This document shows, one piece after another, positions 45,801 through 57,756 of a stretch of DNA of 64,000 nt. Source of the DNA: Antedon mediterranea. Its lineage: Eukaryota > Echinodermata > Crinoidea > Comatulida > Antedonidae. The stretch is taken from positions 29,703,001-29,767,000 of the forward strand of contig NC_092673.1 in assembly GCF_964355755.1 (NCBI RefSeq), written 5' to 3'. The notes beneath the pieces were generated by a model. It made no database searches, was not told the DNA's origin, and saw only the letters and a list, made by a program, of their open reading frames with translations. Within the stretch, counting starts at the first letter, position 1; the number at the start of each line of letters is the position of its first letter. The position numbers and the translations under genes are program-made.

Positions 45801-48800
45801 TAGTAGTTACCTAGCAAGTCATAAATTGAAAATATGTAAATTGTACATATTATATTGGATCCAAGCTTCAACGCACGCTGGAAGTATAACACTGCTTTCT
45901 CATGCTGGGATCGTAATGAATAGTAGTTACCTAGCAAGGCATAAATCGAAAATATATAATCCTACCCTTAATATAGGCTAAATTCACTAAATTTCACCAT
46001 AAGTTCAGTTATATACGATATATCAATTCAATAAGTATATACAGACAGTATATAAATATTGAGTAAAATAAAAAGACAGCTAAAACGACTGACAAAAATA
46101 ATACTCAATAAAACCTTAAAATATGTTGTAAATATGAGTAGTTGAAATAGGAAATATTTATATAAAATGCATATTAAAAATAGCAAATGGTAAAACATGA
46201 AAACTATTAGATCTTGTAAAATGTTAGATAAAACATTTAAAATTGTATAAAGGTTACATAATACACAATATCAATTATTCACAGAAATTTAACACTGGTA
46301 AGACCATTCCCAATAGTGATTCTCAATCAATAAGAAGTGGAGACATTAAAAATGCAACTTCATTTTACACTTCATAAGAAAAGAGCAAAATATTTATACC
46401 AATAACACAGCATGTTTCCACCCTGTATTTATCCACTTCACAAACATGGTGTGCCAAGTACGCAAGCTCTGCTTTCATTTCCTAGCAAAACAAAATATAG
46501 TTTATTATCAAATCTGTAAACCTTGCTGTTGAGTGGACAGTATTATATAAAATGGCATGCAATAGTATGCACTATTAAAAGTTCGTTTAATAGTACCCTT
46601 TTTCGTGTACGAAAACAAAAATCTGTTCGCATTTGGAAAATATAACACGGTAGGTGTATTTATAAAATCCATATACACAATATTTCATATAATTATTAAA
46701 AACCAAATGTTACTGTTTTAATCAATGTGAATCAAATGTAGGCTTTGGCTATGCCTACCTTTTATTTGATTCAAATGACAGGAATCTATTTAGATGTTAT
46801 ATAAAACAAATAATGAATGTTTTATATTCGTGTAATGGTACAAATAATGGCATCTGTCGCCTCGTTGATATATAACCAGTCAGCCTTTCATCTTTCATCA
46901 TTCACCTCATGCCATTATTTGTACCACTACACTCATAAATATTCATTATTATATATCAAACCACTTACTTTGCCTAACAATCCAGATTTTACACACATCG
47001 GGGCATCAATGCCATAAAAAACACAGGTGTTGACGCCCTGGTGTTTGTAAACTCCAGAGTTTGCTAGGTAACATGAAAGTGCTATAGGTCTTAAGTAAAA
47101 CTTATATGACTAAAGCAGCTTATTGGTCTGACACAAAACTCAATACATCTTTTACACCAAGATTACATTGATATCTGGTTAGTATAATAACTTACCCGCA
47201 CATACAATAAGTTAGAATAAGTGTCCATGTTCTCCAAGCGATAAGGGTCTATCTTTTGAAGGTTATCAAACAATTTCAATGCACTCTCAAAATCTAGAAA
47301 ATTAAATCGTAAGACAAATAAATAATTTATAAAATATTTCTTTATTCAAAAAACTTTAAAAATATATATATTATTTTTTCTTGTTCAATAACATAATTTG
47401 ATAATGATCAAATAAACAAAAAACAGAACATAGTATTCTTAATAGCATTATAATTTAGCATAAATATAATTAATAGTTAATGGCTGCCAGCCAGTGGGTA
47501 ACATGATGTCCGGGCCTATTACTGGGCTCTAGTGTTATGTCTGGGCCTATTCCTGGTGCTATGATTACCTCTTAAGTTATGGTGGGCTACCGCAATTTGT
47601 GACATAATATAAGTGCTCTGTCCGAATCCAGCTTCGCTAAGTGCTCTGTAACGCTTCAATGATTCCTCGTTTAACTGAAGTTCTAAGTAGATATGCGACA
47701 AAAAAAGCTGCTTCATCCAGTGATCAGGTAATGTTAATGAATTTAACTAGAAAATACAAAACCAACATTGATATCAGAGATACAAATATATGCCAAAGCC
47801 AGGGGTTCTTTGGTTTTCATAAAATTTGGCAAAAATTGTAACCCAGGGTTGATACGGTGGGATTATTTTCTTCAAAAGGGGAAAAATCATCTAGGCTACT
47901 TAAAACATATTTAGCATAATTTACACTGTTGTTCTTTAGTTTGAAAGGGCACTTCTGGAAATAAGGATCGGCTGAAACCCTTCATCCCTATATGCCGTAT
48001 TAAAGGGCGTTACGCCCTTTAATATTTGGATCATTAGGTGATCATAACCATTTCGAAAACAAGTTGTACGTTTTTGAAAATGTATACAAATTTGTCATTG
48101 TCATGGTGAATTAGTGAACATATATGACATAGTGTTATTAAAGTTCCAAATGGCTGGGTAAAAGGGTCTTTCACACCCGGCTACGCACATATCGATTGGC
48201 GCATAGCCGCGTGAAAACGAAACATTGATGTTCAATTCGCTGGACGGGAACCATGCCAGAACAGGTGTGAAAGACCCTAAAACGTTGAAAATCTTGGTCC
48301 TTGTTTATTTATGTAACCTTACCACTTCTTTACTTGATACCATGGAAGATAATTCAATCCAAGCGCCCCAGTATAGTGGATTTCTTTGTATAGATTCTGC
48401 TAATACTCTCATTGATTCTTTCTTCAGTTCTAACTTCTTTAAAACAACTCCATACCTTTGGTAAGAACGAGCAAAAATGTAATTTTATTGACTTTTAAAC
48501 AAGAAGATATAGATCATGGCACAAAAACACAGTGACAGATCGTGATTTGGAAAGTTTATAGGTAGGGTAGATGTAAGTCTGCAATTGAGTGTTATTGATT
48601 TTAAAATAAAAGAGGAAATATGGTGGAGTATGTGAAAAGGGTATGTGTAATGGATTGGTCCATTTTATTTGAAGGGGTGTTCCTTTATTTTCTAGGTACC
48701 AAGAAGCAATCAACTAGTATTATTACTTACAAGTATAAACAAAAGCTATCCAATTGTCCTGCATTGTATTTTTTGCAGAGCTCAATTCTGAGTGATTTTA

Positions 48801-51800
48801 AAGTTTCATTTTTAGTAGCTTTATACTCAATTGGACCCATTTGTCCAGCTAACTCATCATATCTTTGTTTTTCTCCTGCCTGAAATATAAATAATAATAC
48901 AGTAATATCTAACCGGGTACCCATTTATACACCTGGGTGGAGGGAGGCAAACGTAAGTATCTTGCCTAAGGATACAAGCAATGCGACAGAGTTGGGTTCG
49001 AACCTCGATCTCACGATCAGTAGTCCAACGTCCAACACACTGTGCCACCCACCCTTACATAATAAATATAATAAATTATCAAATAAAAATAATAATTTAA
49101 TTGATTTAAAATTATATAATAGCTCATTATATAATAGCTCATTATATAATAGCTCTTTATTTATTAACAATGTAGTGGCAGCAAAAGCTGAATTGTTACA
49201 TTCTGGTATACAGAAAAAAAGTTATCTGAAAGCTGGATTAGAATCTTTCCAGTAGTATAGGCAAATTGACATAATACAAGTGCCACTTGTGATAATGCAA
49301 CACTTAGTATTTGCCTATGACATAAGTAATGCCATATATGGAGATACAGTACAGAAATATTAATATTATAAAACTTAGTTAAAAACAACTATTGCTGTCG
49401 TTTAAATTCATTTATATAGAGTTTGTATATTAGAAGATTATTATGTAATATTTTTTATGGATAAAGTCTGAAATAGAGAAATGATCAAATAAAAAAACAT
49501 AGTTTGACTTACTAAATATTTGGCATATGCATAAATGAAATATGCTTTATGACTTGTGCAATCTTTAACAAAGAAAGCTGCCCGGTCATACTCCTTAACA
49601 TCGAGGTATGATTTACCCAAAGTGTATTTATCAAATTCCAACAAAAAATCCTAAAAGAAAATAAGGTTTAGCAGTTACATAAACATCATTATAGAGCATT
49701 TGACATATTAGTTTGTATTATGAACAAACAAAAATGATCTGGCTTTAGATTTAAATATTTGTTATTCATAGAATGTGCCTACCTCTGTGTCATCATTTGG
49801 TTTTGGTGCAGCTGATGGTTTTACTCCAGCTAAAGAATGGCACAACTCAGCACACCTACAAAAAATTGATCATATCATACATTTATTTACAGACCTCCCA
49901 CCAACTCCCCCAATGATGGTGGTGGTCTCCCGATATTTTGAGTCATCTCCAGGGGTGCAGCCAGCAAAGAATTAAAGGGGGGGTCAACCAATATGTGAGT
50001 ATTTTGCGAGCGAAGCGAGCAACCATGGGCTGGGGGCCAGGGGGCCGCCAAGGGCCCCCGGTTCCAGGGCCCCCTGGAAGCTTTGGCGGTCTAGGGCAAT
50101 CTAGATCATTTGAATTGGTTTACGCACACACAAATATGACAATGTTAACACTAATAAACTGAAACAAAGAAAACAAAAAACAACTCTCATTTTCACTATA
50201 GAACATTTTTATATTCCAGGCTGCCACAGACAAACACTTTTCTTCTTGCTTGTTTGTTGATTTGTGTAGAGAGGCTGTAAACTCAGAGGAGGAATTATTT
50301 GAATTCCTCCCTTTTCACCAATACAAAAGTTGCATGAAATGAACGTAGAGATGCAAAAGTTTGAAAAAAGAAACTAGAATGATAGCATGGAGTGATATTA
50401 TTAAATGAGAACCGTAAGGTTAGAGTTCATACACTGTGCAAGTCCAAGAAGCTATCTTGGCTCCGTGTGTATGTGAGACGCTTATCATACCCAGTACATA
50501 CAATATTTTGTTTAAAAATATACCTATTTTGTTCGAATGTATAGTATAGGTGATAGCTTATACATAATTGTAATAACTAACTTCTAAATTGTTATCATAC
50601 ATTTTACGTTAGTTACTATAACGGCGCTCTAGACATCGCGTGATGCATCTTTAAACATAAGTTTGGAACATTCTTCTTGGCTTGGAGACAGAATTCGCGA
50701 ATGACATTCTCTGTATTAATGTTCATGTTAAAGTGTATGTTCATGAGGCACAATCCCGAAAGCTGCTCATAAGACATGTGATTTCGCAAACAGGTTTTCG
50801 TTCTCCATAAAGTCGAAAAACTTCGCTCAGCTTCAGCAGACGTTACGGGCATAGGCCTACGCGATTAGAAGAAGTGCACGCACATTCGGGAACACATCTG
50901 GATCCGCTAATTTTACACAGTCGCTTCCATCACTGAAGCTCGGAATGAAGATGTTCGTGTCTTGGCAGATCATCGTACCAAATTCAAGTTCCTTGAAGAC
51001 TTCTTCAACATTACACTTCACGATAGACTCGGGTGCTACGCCAAATATTTTAAAGCATGGCCTGTTATCGGCAGAAAAACGGGTGTTTAACTCGGTTTGT
51101 AAATGATCAAGAAGTTGATTTGGTAATACTGCTCGGTGGTAATCTTCCACAGTATCTCCAGGATGATTTGATCTGTATTGTTGTCTCATGTTTTTATTTA
51201 TTTTTTCTAAAAAAGGGGAGGTGGGGGTCAAGACCCCGTGACACCCCCCCCCCCCCCACTGGCTGCGCCCCTGATCTCCCATATAAAAATGGGATAGGCA
51301 TAAACCAAAAAATATCCAGATATATATAAATTTTACACTCCATGATAGAAGATGGTGAAGTTTGTCAACAATAAATATTAAAGGATTTATTTGTTACCAG
51401 CAATTATACCAGCCCCAGGGCGGGTTTCAAAATTAGTTTAAAGCCTTCTCAACACCCGACGCCAGTATCTGTCTATACTCACCAATCTCCACCCTTCTTC
51501 AATACCACCCCATACTCTTTTTTAAAAACAAATTCTTCCCAGTGATGGACAAATTCAATTCAACGTAAGCTTCAAATTGAGAGGAGTATACATAGCTATG
51601 ATGGGTCTAATAATGGTTGAAGTACGTTGTAAATTGTGTAAATGAATAGGTGTCATATTGGCTGATAATTAAAATATCTAATTTAGATACTGCGGGCCCC
51701 CAGCCTTCTTTCTCCTCTCACCACCCCAGCCACAATCAACAAACCTTAACTCCTCCCCTAGACAGTTCAAATATAGTAACTTTTCCTAGTACAATTCCAA

Positions 51801-54745
51801 GCATATAGGCTACTTCATTACGCCAATATTTTCGCTCTTCCACCTCCCCCTACAAACACACCCCAGATACACTGGGTGATGTGTTGAAGATGGTTCCAGT
51901 ACAAATTATGTTATTATCACTCCCAACCCATAATCCCTCAGTGGCAGTTTTCAAATGTAGTTTAAAACATTCCAAATACAGTTTCGGTCATGGTGATAGG
52001 CCTACATCCCCACCCCAAACTCCCAGCCGCTTCCCAGGAATAATTAAATACTTTAACATTTTCCAAACACAATTCTGGTCTAAGCAAAACCCCCACTATC
52101 CCCTGAACCACAACTCCCAACCCCACTCTCCCACAATGGACGTTTTTTCCTTGGAGGCATCGTGATGTAGTTGAACACAGTAACGGTAAACAACGTGTGT
52201 ATGTTCACACCGGAATGGATGTCTGTAATGAGAAAATCCAAGAGACCGATACATAGCTGAACTGAACTGAACTTTTATTGTATCTCTTTTAAATCAGAGG
52301 CACAGTTTCAATGAGATGTGCAACAAGTTTACAGTGAAAAATAATACATACACACTTAAATATAAATACAAAACAAGAAATTAGACATAAGAACAAAATA
52401 ACAAAAAAAAAAAAAATTTAAGAAAACTGAGACAGATTAAATACTAAGAAAATGAATAAATTAAGTTTGAGAAGGAATTGTATTATATATATCATTTCGT
52501 GTGTTCCAAGCCATGGTCAGAAAAATTTTACAATGTTTGTTGAAAATAATACTTGCTAATTCGTATACATCATGGGTCAATTGATTTGGTGTAATTTTAA
52601 ATTCATTATGGATTTCAAGATCATCGAAGAATAAGTGGTATTTAAGATCTAGAGAGCTAGTAGTAAACAATTCCCAGAACATGGATAGATTATTGTTGTT
52701 TAGCTCATCTTTAAGGTTCATGAGTATTGGATGTCTAACGTACTCAAGTCGTTTGCATTCAAATATGAAATGATATACAGTTTCCTTTTCATTACAATTA
52801 CACAATAAACATATACCTGCATTTTGAGATGACCATGCTTCTTTTCTACCTTCAAGTGGTAGAGAATTGGAGCGAATTTTAAATTTTAGGTTTGAAGCAT
52901 GGTAGTTACACTTATCTAATAAGTATTTTTCTAGTTTTGGTTCATTTTTATACCTTATATAATTACTTAGTGATGGTTTATTCTTAGCATTCTCAAGCCA
53001 TTTCATCTTATCTCTTATAGTGTTTTTTTCTTTGAAACCTTTAAGCCAATTATTAGCATATTCTAAGTTAAAATGTTTTTGTATATCACAGTTGATTAAA
53101 ATAGATTTTATATTATGTAGCCAATTCCAATTTAAAGTGTTTTCAAGTGCAAAGAGCGCTCTTAGCAGAACTTTTGGTAAACGACCTTCGTCCATGTTTT
53201 TCAATCTTTTGAATTAGGATATTTCTCTATCCGATAGTATGGACTCAATCGATTGCCATCCAAGTTCACCATAAAGGGCTTCCTTTGCAACATACCTTGG
53301 TGCTTTTAAAAGATATTTAGCCATTTGATATTGCATATTTTCAATTTTTTGGATAGATGTTTTGCTTTCACAAAACCAAATACTGCATGCATAGGTTATA
53401 CTTGGTATTCCAATGCCTTTCCAAAGTATATTACCATACATAATTCTATTGAAATCATTTTGTTCATTTATGATTGATTTTATATATGCAATAATTCTGC
53501 TTCCTTTTTTAATCGTTTCATCTATATGGCATGTATCTTTTAAATGTCTTGATATGTGCATGCCTAGGTATTTATACGTGTTGGCTTCGTCTATAAATTT
53601 ATTACCGATTGGCCATTTTCTATGTTTGTTAATGCGTTGGTTGGTTACAATTACATATACTGGATATGGTTAAAGTACTTTGTTAAATGTGTAATTGAAT
53701 AGGTGTCATATTGGTTAATGAATAAAATATGTTTATCTATATATGCCTTGCTGAGGATAATTAAAATACTGTAAAACTTTTGTAGTATAATTTTACAATT
53801 CGATAGCCTACAACCCCGAGCCCTAGCAAAAATGACATCACAAACCACCACACCACCCCCCCCCCCCCCTCCCACAAAAACCCCAGGAGTCGGATGAATT
53901 TTTTTTAATGTAGTTTAAAACCTTCCGGGTACAATTGCCATCATTTTGATACCCCATACGTATGGTTACGTGCAGAAACAGAAATTTGTATAACGAACAA
54001 ACATCGAAAGTGGGGGTTTTGACCACATTTTGGTCCCTAACATGGATCCTAGGTGGCGGATGATGTTGAAATATAGCTTAGAACATTCCCGGTACAATTG
54101 CGGTCATTTTGATACAACATATGTAAGATTATGTGCAGTAACAAAATTTTGTATAACGAACAAACAAACAAACAGACAGACAAACTCTCTCACTTATAAT
54201 ATAGATTTTTTATATGTGAAAGTATGCACAAGGCATCTACACAAAATCAATACTAGCCTCTAGGCCTATACTATAGTAATACTAATACTAATAGGCCCTA
54301 TATTTATTAATATAATATTATTTAAAGGTGTGTTTATCCACGAAGTTTAATTAACACATTTAGAGTAAAAAAAATATGTAGGTGCGAAACATCAGTAGGT
54401 CCAACCTAGGCAGCTACGGCTAGATAGGCGTCCTGGACCCTGAGTGAGACTAGGCCTAGCTAGAGGCCTAGGCCTAGTAGTAGTAGGCCTAACCTAGACT
54501 AGGCCCTACTAGCCTAGCTAGTAGTACGCATAGCTAGCCAGCAGGGCAGGCTATTTGGTAAGACTCTACTACTAGGCCTAAGCCTAGAGGTTTTATAAGT
54601 AATATCTAGACTACCATTTAACACTTTGTTGAAGGCTCCGTTGTGAACATTGATGAATTGAAGTTAACAGCTCTCTTTTGATTTGTGGAAGGTTAATATC
54701 GCCGACAGAAGTTGTAGCGGCAAGAGGGATTGGAATTGCCGCCAT
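42797..54745 (-). CDS. CDC23: CDC23 / APC8, anaphase-promoting complex subunit 8
   Basis: TPR scaffold subunit of the nuclear APC/C ubiquitin ligase. Fourteen exons: 54615-54745, 49783-49855, 49513-49650, 48731-48879, 48323-48455, 47569-47746, 47196-47293, 46400-46481, 45166-45330, 44585-44693, 43946-44083, 43498-43579, 43096-43212, 42797-42970. All phases agree, giving 588 residues (human about 597). Landmarks are an N-terminal helix ([11 protein letters not shown]), [88 protein letters not shown] and a tail RLSPMNL..TP. Intron 1 is 4.8 kb and filled with mobile elements. Exon 9 uses the nearest of six tandem acceptors in this model. The start codon is 94 bp from the first of three MITEs. 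Confidence 0.97.
44981..45106. mobile_element. MITE of the CTCTGTCTACACTATCAAACT family
   Basis: Copy of about 126 bp. It starts AAGCTCTGTCTACACTATCA and ends TGATAGTGTAGACAGAGCTT, a near-perfect terminal inverted repeat. It lies in CDC23 intron 9, 60 bp from the exon 9 donor. Confidence 0.85.
45211..45960 (-). repeat. Six-copy 120 bp array of the CDC23 exon 9 acceptor and TPR segment
   Basis: Each unit has a CTTGCTAG acceptor, 22 codons for [22 protein letters not shown] and about 54 bp that is intron in the ancestral copy. Acceptors precede 45330, 45450, 45570, 45690, 45810 and 45930. The unit is 40 codons long with no stop, so the whole array is one open frame continuous with exon 9. Use of the most upstream acceptor would insert five extra 40-residue units. 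Copies differ by only a few bases. Confidence 0.95.
48163..48278. mobile_element. Palindromic MITE, AGGGTCTTTCACAC ends
   Basis: Starts AGGGTCTTTCACACC and ends GGTGTGAAAGACCCT, a near-perfect 15 bp inverted terminal repeat around a 116 bp GC-rich body. It lies in CDC23 intron 5. Confidence 0.75.
48905..49055 (-). mobile_element. tRNA-derived SINE fragment
   Basis: On the minus strand it has the A-box-like TGGCACAGTGTGTTGG, the B-box-like GGTTCGAACCC, and the body CCACCCAGGTGTATAAATGG, a block often seen in marine-animal SINEs. It lies in CDC23 intron 3. The long A-to-B spacing argues against a functional tRNA gene. Confidence 0.7.
49950..51273 (-). mobile_element. hAT-type DNA transposon relic in CDC23 intron 1
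   Basis: Ends are CAGGGGTGCAGCCAG and the complement of CAGGGGCGCAGCCAG. The flanks are ATCTC at 49945-49949 and 51274-51278, a 5-bp duplication (most hAT elements leave 8; some lineages leave 5, as I recall). Long G runs follow both ends. It encodes the remains of a transposase C terminus. Confidence 0.85.
50616..51240 (-). pseudogene. hAT transposase C-terminal fragment
   Basis: Two abutting frames. The first has [16 protein letters not shown] and ends at [13 protein letters not shown]. The second begins [14 protein letters not shown], the hallmark of the hAT dimerisation domain, and continues [14 protein letters not shown] stop and frame change near 50855, at a TAGGCCTA motif, separates them. 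The N-terminal zinc finger and catalytic core are missing, so it is a relic. It resembles the ZMYM1/THAP12-type hAT group. Confidence 0.85.
51397..54205 (-). mobile_element. Non-autonomous Helitron, copy 2, interrupted by a LINE
   Basis: Inverted relative of 37266-38425. It starts at 54205 with TCTATATTATAAGTGAGAG and ends at 51397 with the GC hairpin and CTGG, still a CTRR end. The LINE at 52253-53667 splits it. It lies in CDC23 intron 1, 410 bp from exon 1. The two copies differ by numerous substitutions and small indels. Confidence 0.85.
52253..53667 (-). pseudogene. 5'-truncated LINE 3' end (non-LTR ORF2 C terminus)
   Basis: Frames 53214-53660 and 52461-53204 encode the end of a non-LTR element protein: [46 protein letters not shown] and a CCHC-like [19 protein letters not shown], typical of L1/Tx1/Nimb-like C termini. 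A stop near 53214 separates the frames. The 3' end is (TTCAG)n-like on the minus strand. It is inserted in Helitron copy 2 with a possible imperfect ACATA-type target duplication. Confidence 0.8.
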
Positions 54746-54838
54746 CTTTAATCAAAGATATGTTTTTAACACGCCCTCTATAATTGCGATTACCGACGTG
54801 TGATCTTCTTGACGGGATCCAGGGGGGCGCGCCGGGCC

Positions 54839-55751
54839 GCGATTTTTTTTTTCGTACATAAGTTGGGGACCCCTCATGAAACGTCACAAAATAAACATGA
54901 ATAATTCATCAGTTAAATTTGTTGTTCCGTGTGCACCCAAGCGTATAGCAACAAGAAGTGATTACACAACTGCGATACGATACTTTCTACAGTAGGCCTA
55001 GGATTGTAAGTCAATTCACGTGATTGCCTTCGCGCACTCTTCTTCACACAAAATGTGTCGAGTCGAGGCTAATCGACAGCTAGGCAAGACATTAAACTAA
55101 GTAGTAATTCATTGGACATTGCCCAAAGAAAGCTTAGACCCACAAGAATAAAGAATGTGTATAATTTGTGTACTGTATTTTTTTAATTCTGCTATTTTAT
55201 TATCAAACAATATGCATGTACTCAAAGGAACTTTAAAAATGCGCGTACACATGAGATGGGAAGATTTGACCCACGAGAATAAAAAATGTATTTTTGTGTA
55301 ATGTTTATTGTTTAATTTTGCTGACTTATTACTCGGATTGTGTCATACCAAAGATAGTGTAACTATCTTTGGTCATACCTAACACACACACACACGTCAC
55401 ACACATCCACACAGCTACTACTAGAATAGACATGGGTTTAGAGACTAATAATTAGGCCTAATAGTATTAATAGAAACTATAATTTTAACACGTAATTCTT
55501 TAGTAATAAATTATATTAAAAACACCATAAACTAAAGGCCGATTATTTCGACAATCCACACAAAACTCCGCTATTCTATTATGAAATCAGCGGAGATAGG
55601 CCTAGAATCGTACCGCACTTGTGTAATCACTTCTTGTTGCTATACGCTTGGGTGCACACGGAACAAGAAAATTTAACTGATGAATTATTCATGTTTATTT
55701 TGTGACGTTTCATGAGGGGGTCCCCAACTTATGTACGAAAAAAAAAATCGC
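54839..55751 (+). mobile_element. Long-TIR MITE, copy B
   Basis: Same family and orientation as 24100-24998, starting GCGATTTTTTTTTTCGTACA and ending in the complement. It carries an additional palindrome, CCAAAGATAGTGTAACTATC..., at about 55350-55372. Its outer flanks (CGCCGGGCC and GGGCCGGGG) do not match, unlike those of the other copies. It begins 94 bp upstream of the CDC23 start codon. Confidence 0.9.
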
Positions 55752-55760
55752 GGGCCGGGG

Positions 55761-56701
55761 GCGATTTTTTTTTTCGTACATAAGTTGGGGACCCCCTCAT
55801 GAAACGTCACAAAATATACATGAATAATTCATCAGTTAATTTTTCTTGTTCCGTGTTCACCCAAGCGTACGTATAGCAACAAGAGTGATTACACAAGTGC
55901 GGTACGATTCTAGGCCTATCTCCGCTGTTGTTGCGGCGTGCGATTTCATAGAAGAATAGCGGCGTTTTGTGTGGATTGTCGAAATAATCAGCCTTTAGTT
56001 TATGGTGTTTCTAATATAATTTATTACTAAAGAATACGTGTTAAAATTATAGTTTCTATTAATACTATTAGGCTAAACATTAGTCTCTAAACCCATGTCT
56101 ATATCTAGTACACTAGTAGTAGCTGTGTGGGTGTGTGTGACGTGTGTGTGTGTTAGGTATGACCAAAGATAGTTACACTATCTTTGGTATGACACAATCC
56201 GAGTAATAAGTCAGCAAAATTAAACAATAAACATTACACAAAAATACATTTTTTATTCTAGTGGGTCAAATCTTCCCATCTCATGTGTTCATATACGCGC
56301 ATTTTTAAAGTTCCTTTGAGTACATGCATATTGTTTGATAATAAAATAGCAGAATTATAAAAATACAGTACACAAATTATACACATTCTTTATTCTTGTG
56401 GGTCTAAGCTTTCTTTGGGCTATGTCCAATGAATTACTACTTAGTTTAATGTCTTGCCTAGCTGTCGATTAGCCTCGACTCGACAAATTTTGTGTGAAGA
56501 AGAGTGCGCGAAGGCATCACGTGAATTGATTTAGAATCCTAGGCCTACTGTAGAAAGTATCGTATCGCAGTTGTGTAATCACTTCTTGTTGCTATACGCT
56601 TGGGTGCACACGGAACAACAAATTTAACTGATGAATTATTCATGTTTATTTTGTGACGTTTCATGAGGGGTCCCCAACTTATGTACGAAAAAAAAAATCG
56701 C
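55761..56701 (-). mobile_element. Long-TIR MITE, copy C
   Basis: Opposite orientation to copy B. Flanks are identical 9-mers GGGCCGGGG at 55752-55760 and 56702-56710. It also has the CCAAAGATAGT palindrome (56162-56185), which links it to copy B as a sub-family. Confidence 0.92.
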
Positions 56702-56711
56702 GGGCCGGGGA

Positions 56712-57611
56712 GCGATTTTTTTTTTCGTACATAAGTTGGGGACCCCCCCCCCCCCTCATGAAACGTCACAAAATAAACATGAATAATTCATCAGTTAAAT
56801 GTTCTTGTTCCGTGTGCACCCAAGCGTATAGCAACAAGAAGTGATTACACAAGTGCGGTACGATTCTAGGCCTATCTCCGCGCTGTTGTTGTTGTTTCAT
56901 AGAAGAATAGCGGCGTTTTGTGTGGATTGTCGAAATAATCAGCCTTTAGTTTATGATAGTGTTTTTAATATAATTTACTAAAGAATTACGTGTTAAAATT
57001 ATAGTTTCTATTAATACTATTAGGCCTAGGCCTAATTATTAGTCTCTAGACATTATGTCTATTCTAGTAGAGCTGTGTGTGTACTGTGTGTTATAGGTAT
57101 GACACAATCCGAGTAATAAGTCAACAAAATTAAACAATAAACATTACACAAAAATACATTTTTTATTCTCGTGGGTCTAATCTTCCCATCTCATGTGTTC
57201 ATATACGCGCATTTTTAAAGTTCCTTTGAGTACATGCATTGTTTGATAATAAAATAGCAGAATAAAAAAAAAATACAGTACACAAATTATACACATTCTT
57301 TATTCTTGTGGGTCTAAGCTTTCTTTTGGCTATGTCCAATGAATTACTACTTAGTTTAATGTCTTGCCTAGCTGTCGATTAGCCTCGACTCGACACATTT
57401 TGTGTGAAGAAGAGTGCGCGAAGTCAATCGCGTGAATTGACTTACCTAGGCCTACTGTAGAAAGTATCGTATCGCAGTTGTGTAATCGCTTCCTTTGTTG
57501 CTATACGCTTGGGTGCACACGGAACAACAAATTTAACTGATGAATTATTCATGTTTATTTTGTGACGTTTCATGAGGGGGTCCCCAACTTATGTACGAAA
57601 AAAAAAATCGC
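56712..57611 (-). mobile_element. Long-TIR MITE, copy D
   Basis: Same orientation as copy C. Flanks are identical 9-mers GGCCGGGGA at 56703-56711 and 57612-57620. It lacks the extra palindrome. It ends about 146 bp before the start codon of the first TRIM gene. Confidence 0.92.
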
Positions 57612-57756
57612 GGCCGGGGATATACGCTGCCAGGTGCGGATGCATGCATGACGACTGTGCAGATGTGCAATTCCACAGGTCCTGACAGACACGATCAGAG
57701 CAGCCATATCTTTTACTGTATGTACGTAGTGTACTGATTTTGAAGTCTTCCGAAAA

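Noticed and set aside
45316-45981. 221-codon plus-strand frame over the CDC23 array
   Set aside because: It is the antisense of the 120 bp exon 9 array. Its regularity comes from the repeat, and the minus strand has the conserved TPR sequence and splice sites.
48905-49055. tRNA gene
   Set aside because: A-box and B-box-like motifs are present but spacing and the missing cloverleaf stems fit a tRNA-derived SINE.
54693-56844. Frames starting MTFHEG in several places
   Set aside because: They are translations of the MITE terminal repeat (CATGAAACGTCAC read backwards) running into adjacent DNA. The one at 54693-54887 merely overlaps CDC23 exon 1 in a different frame.
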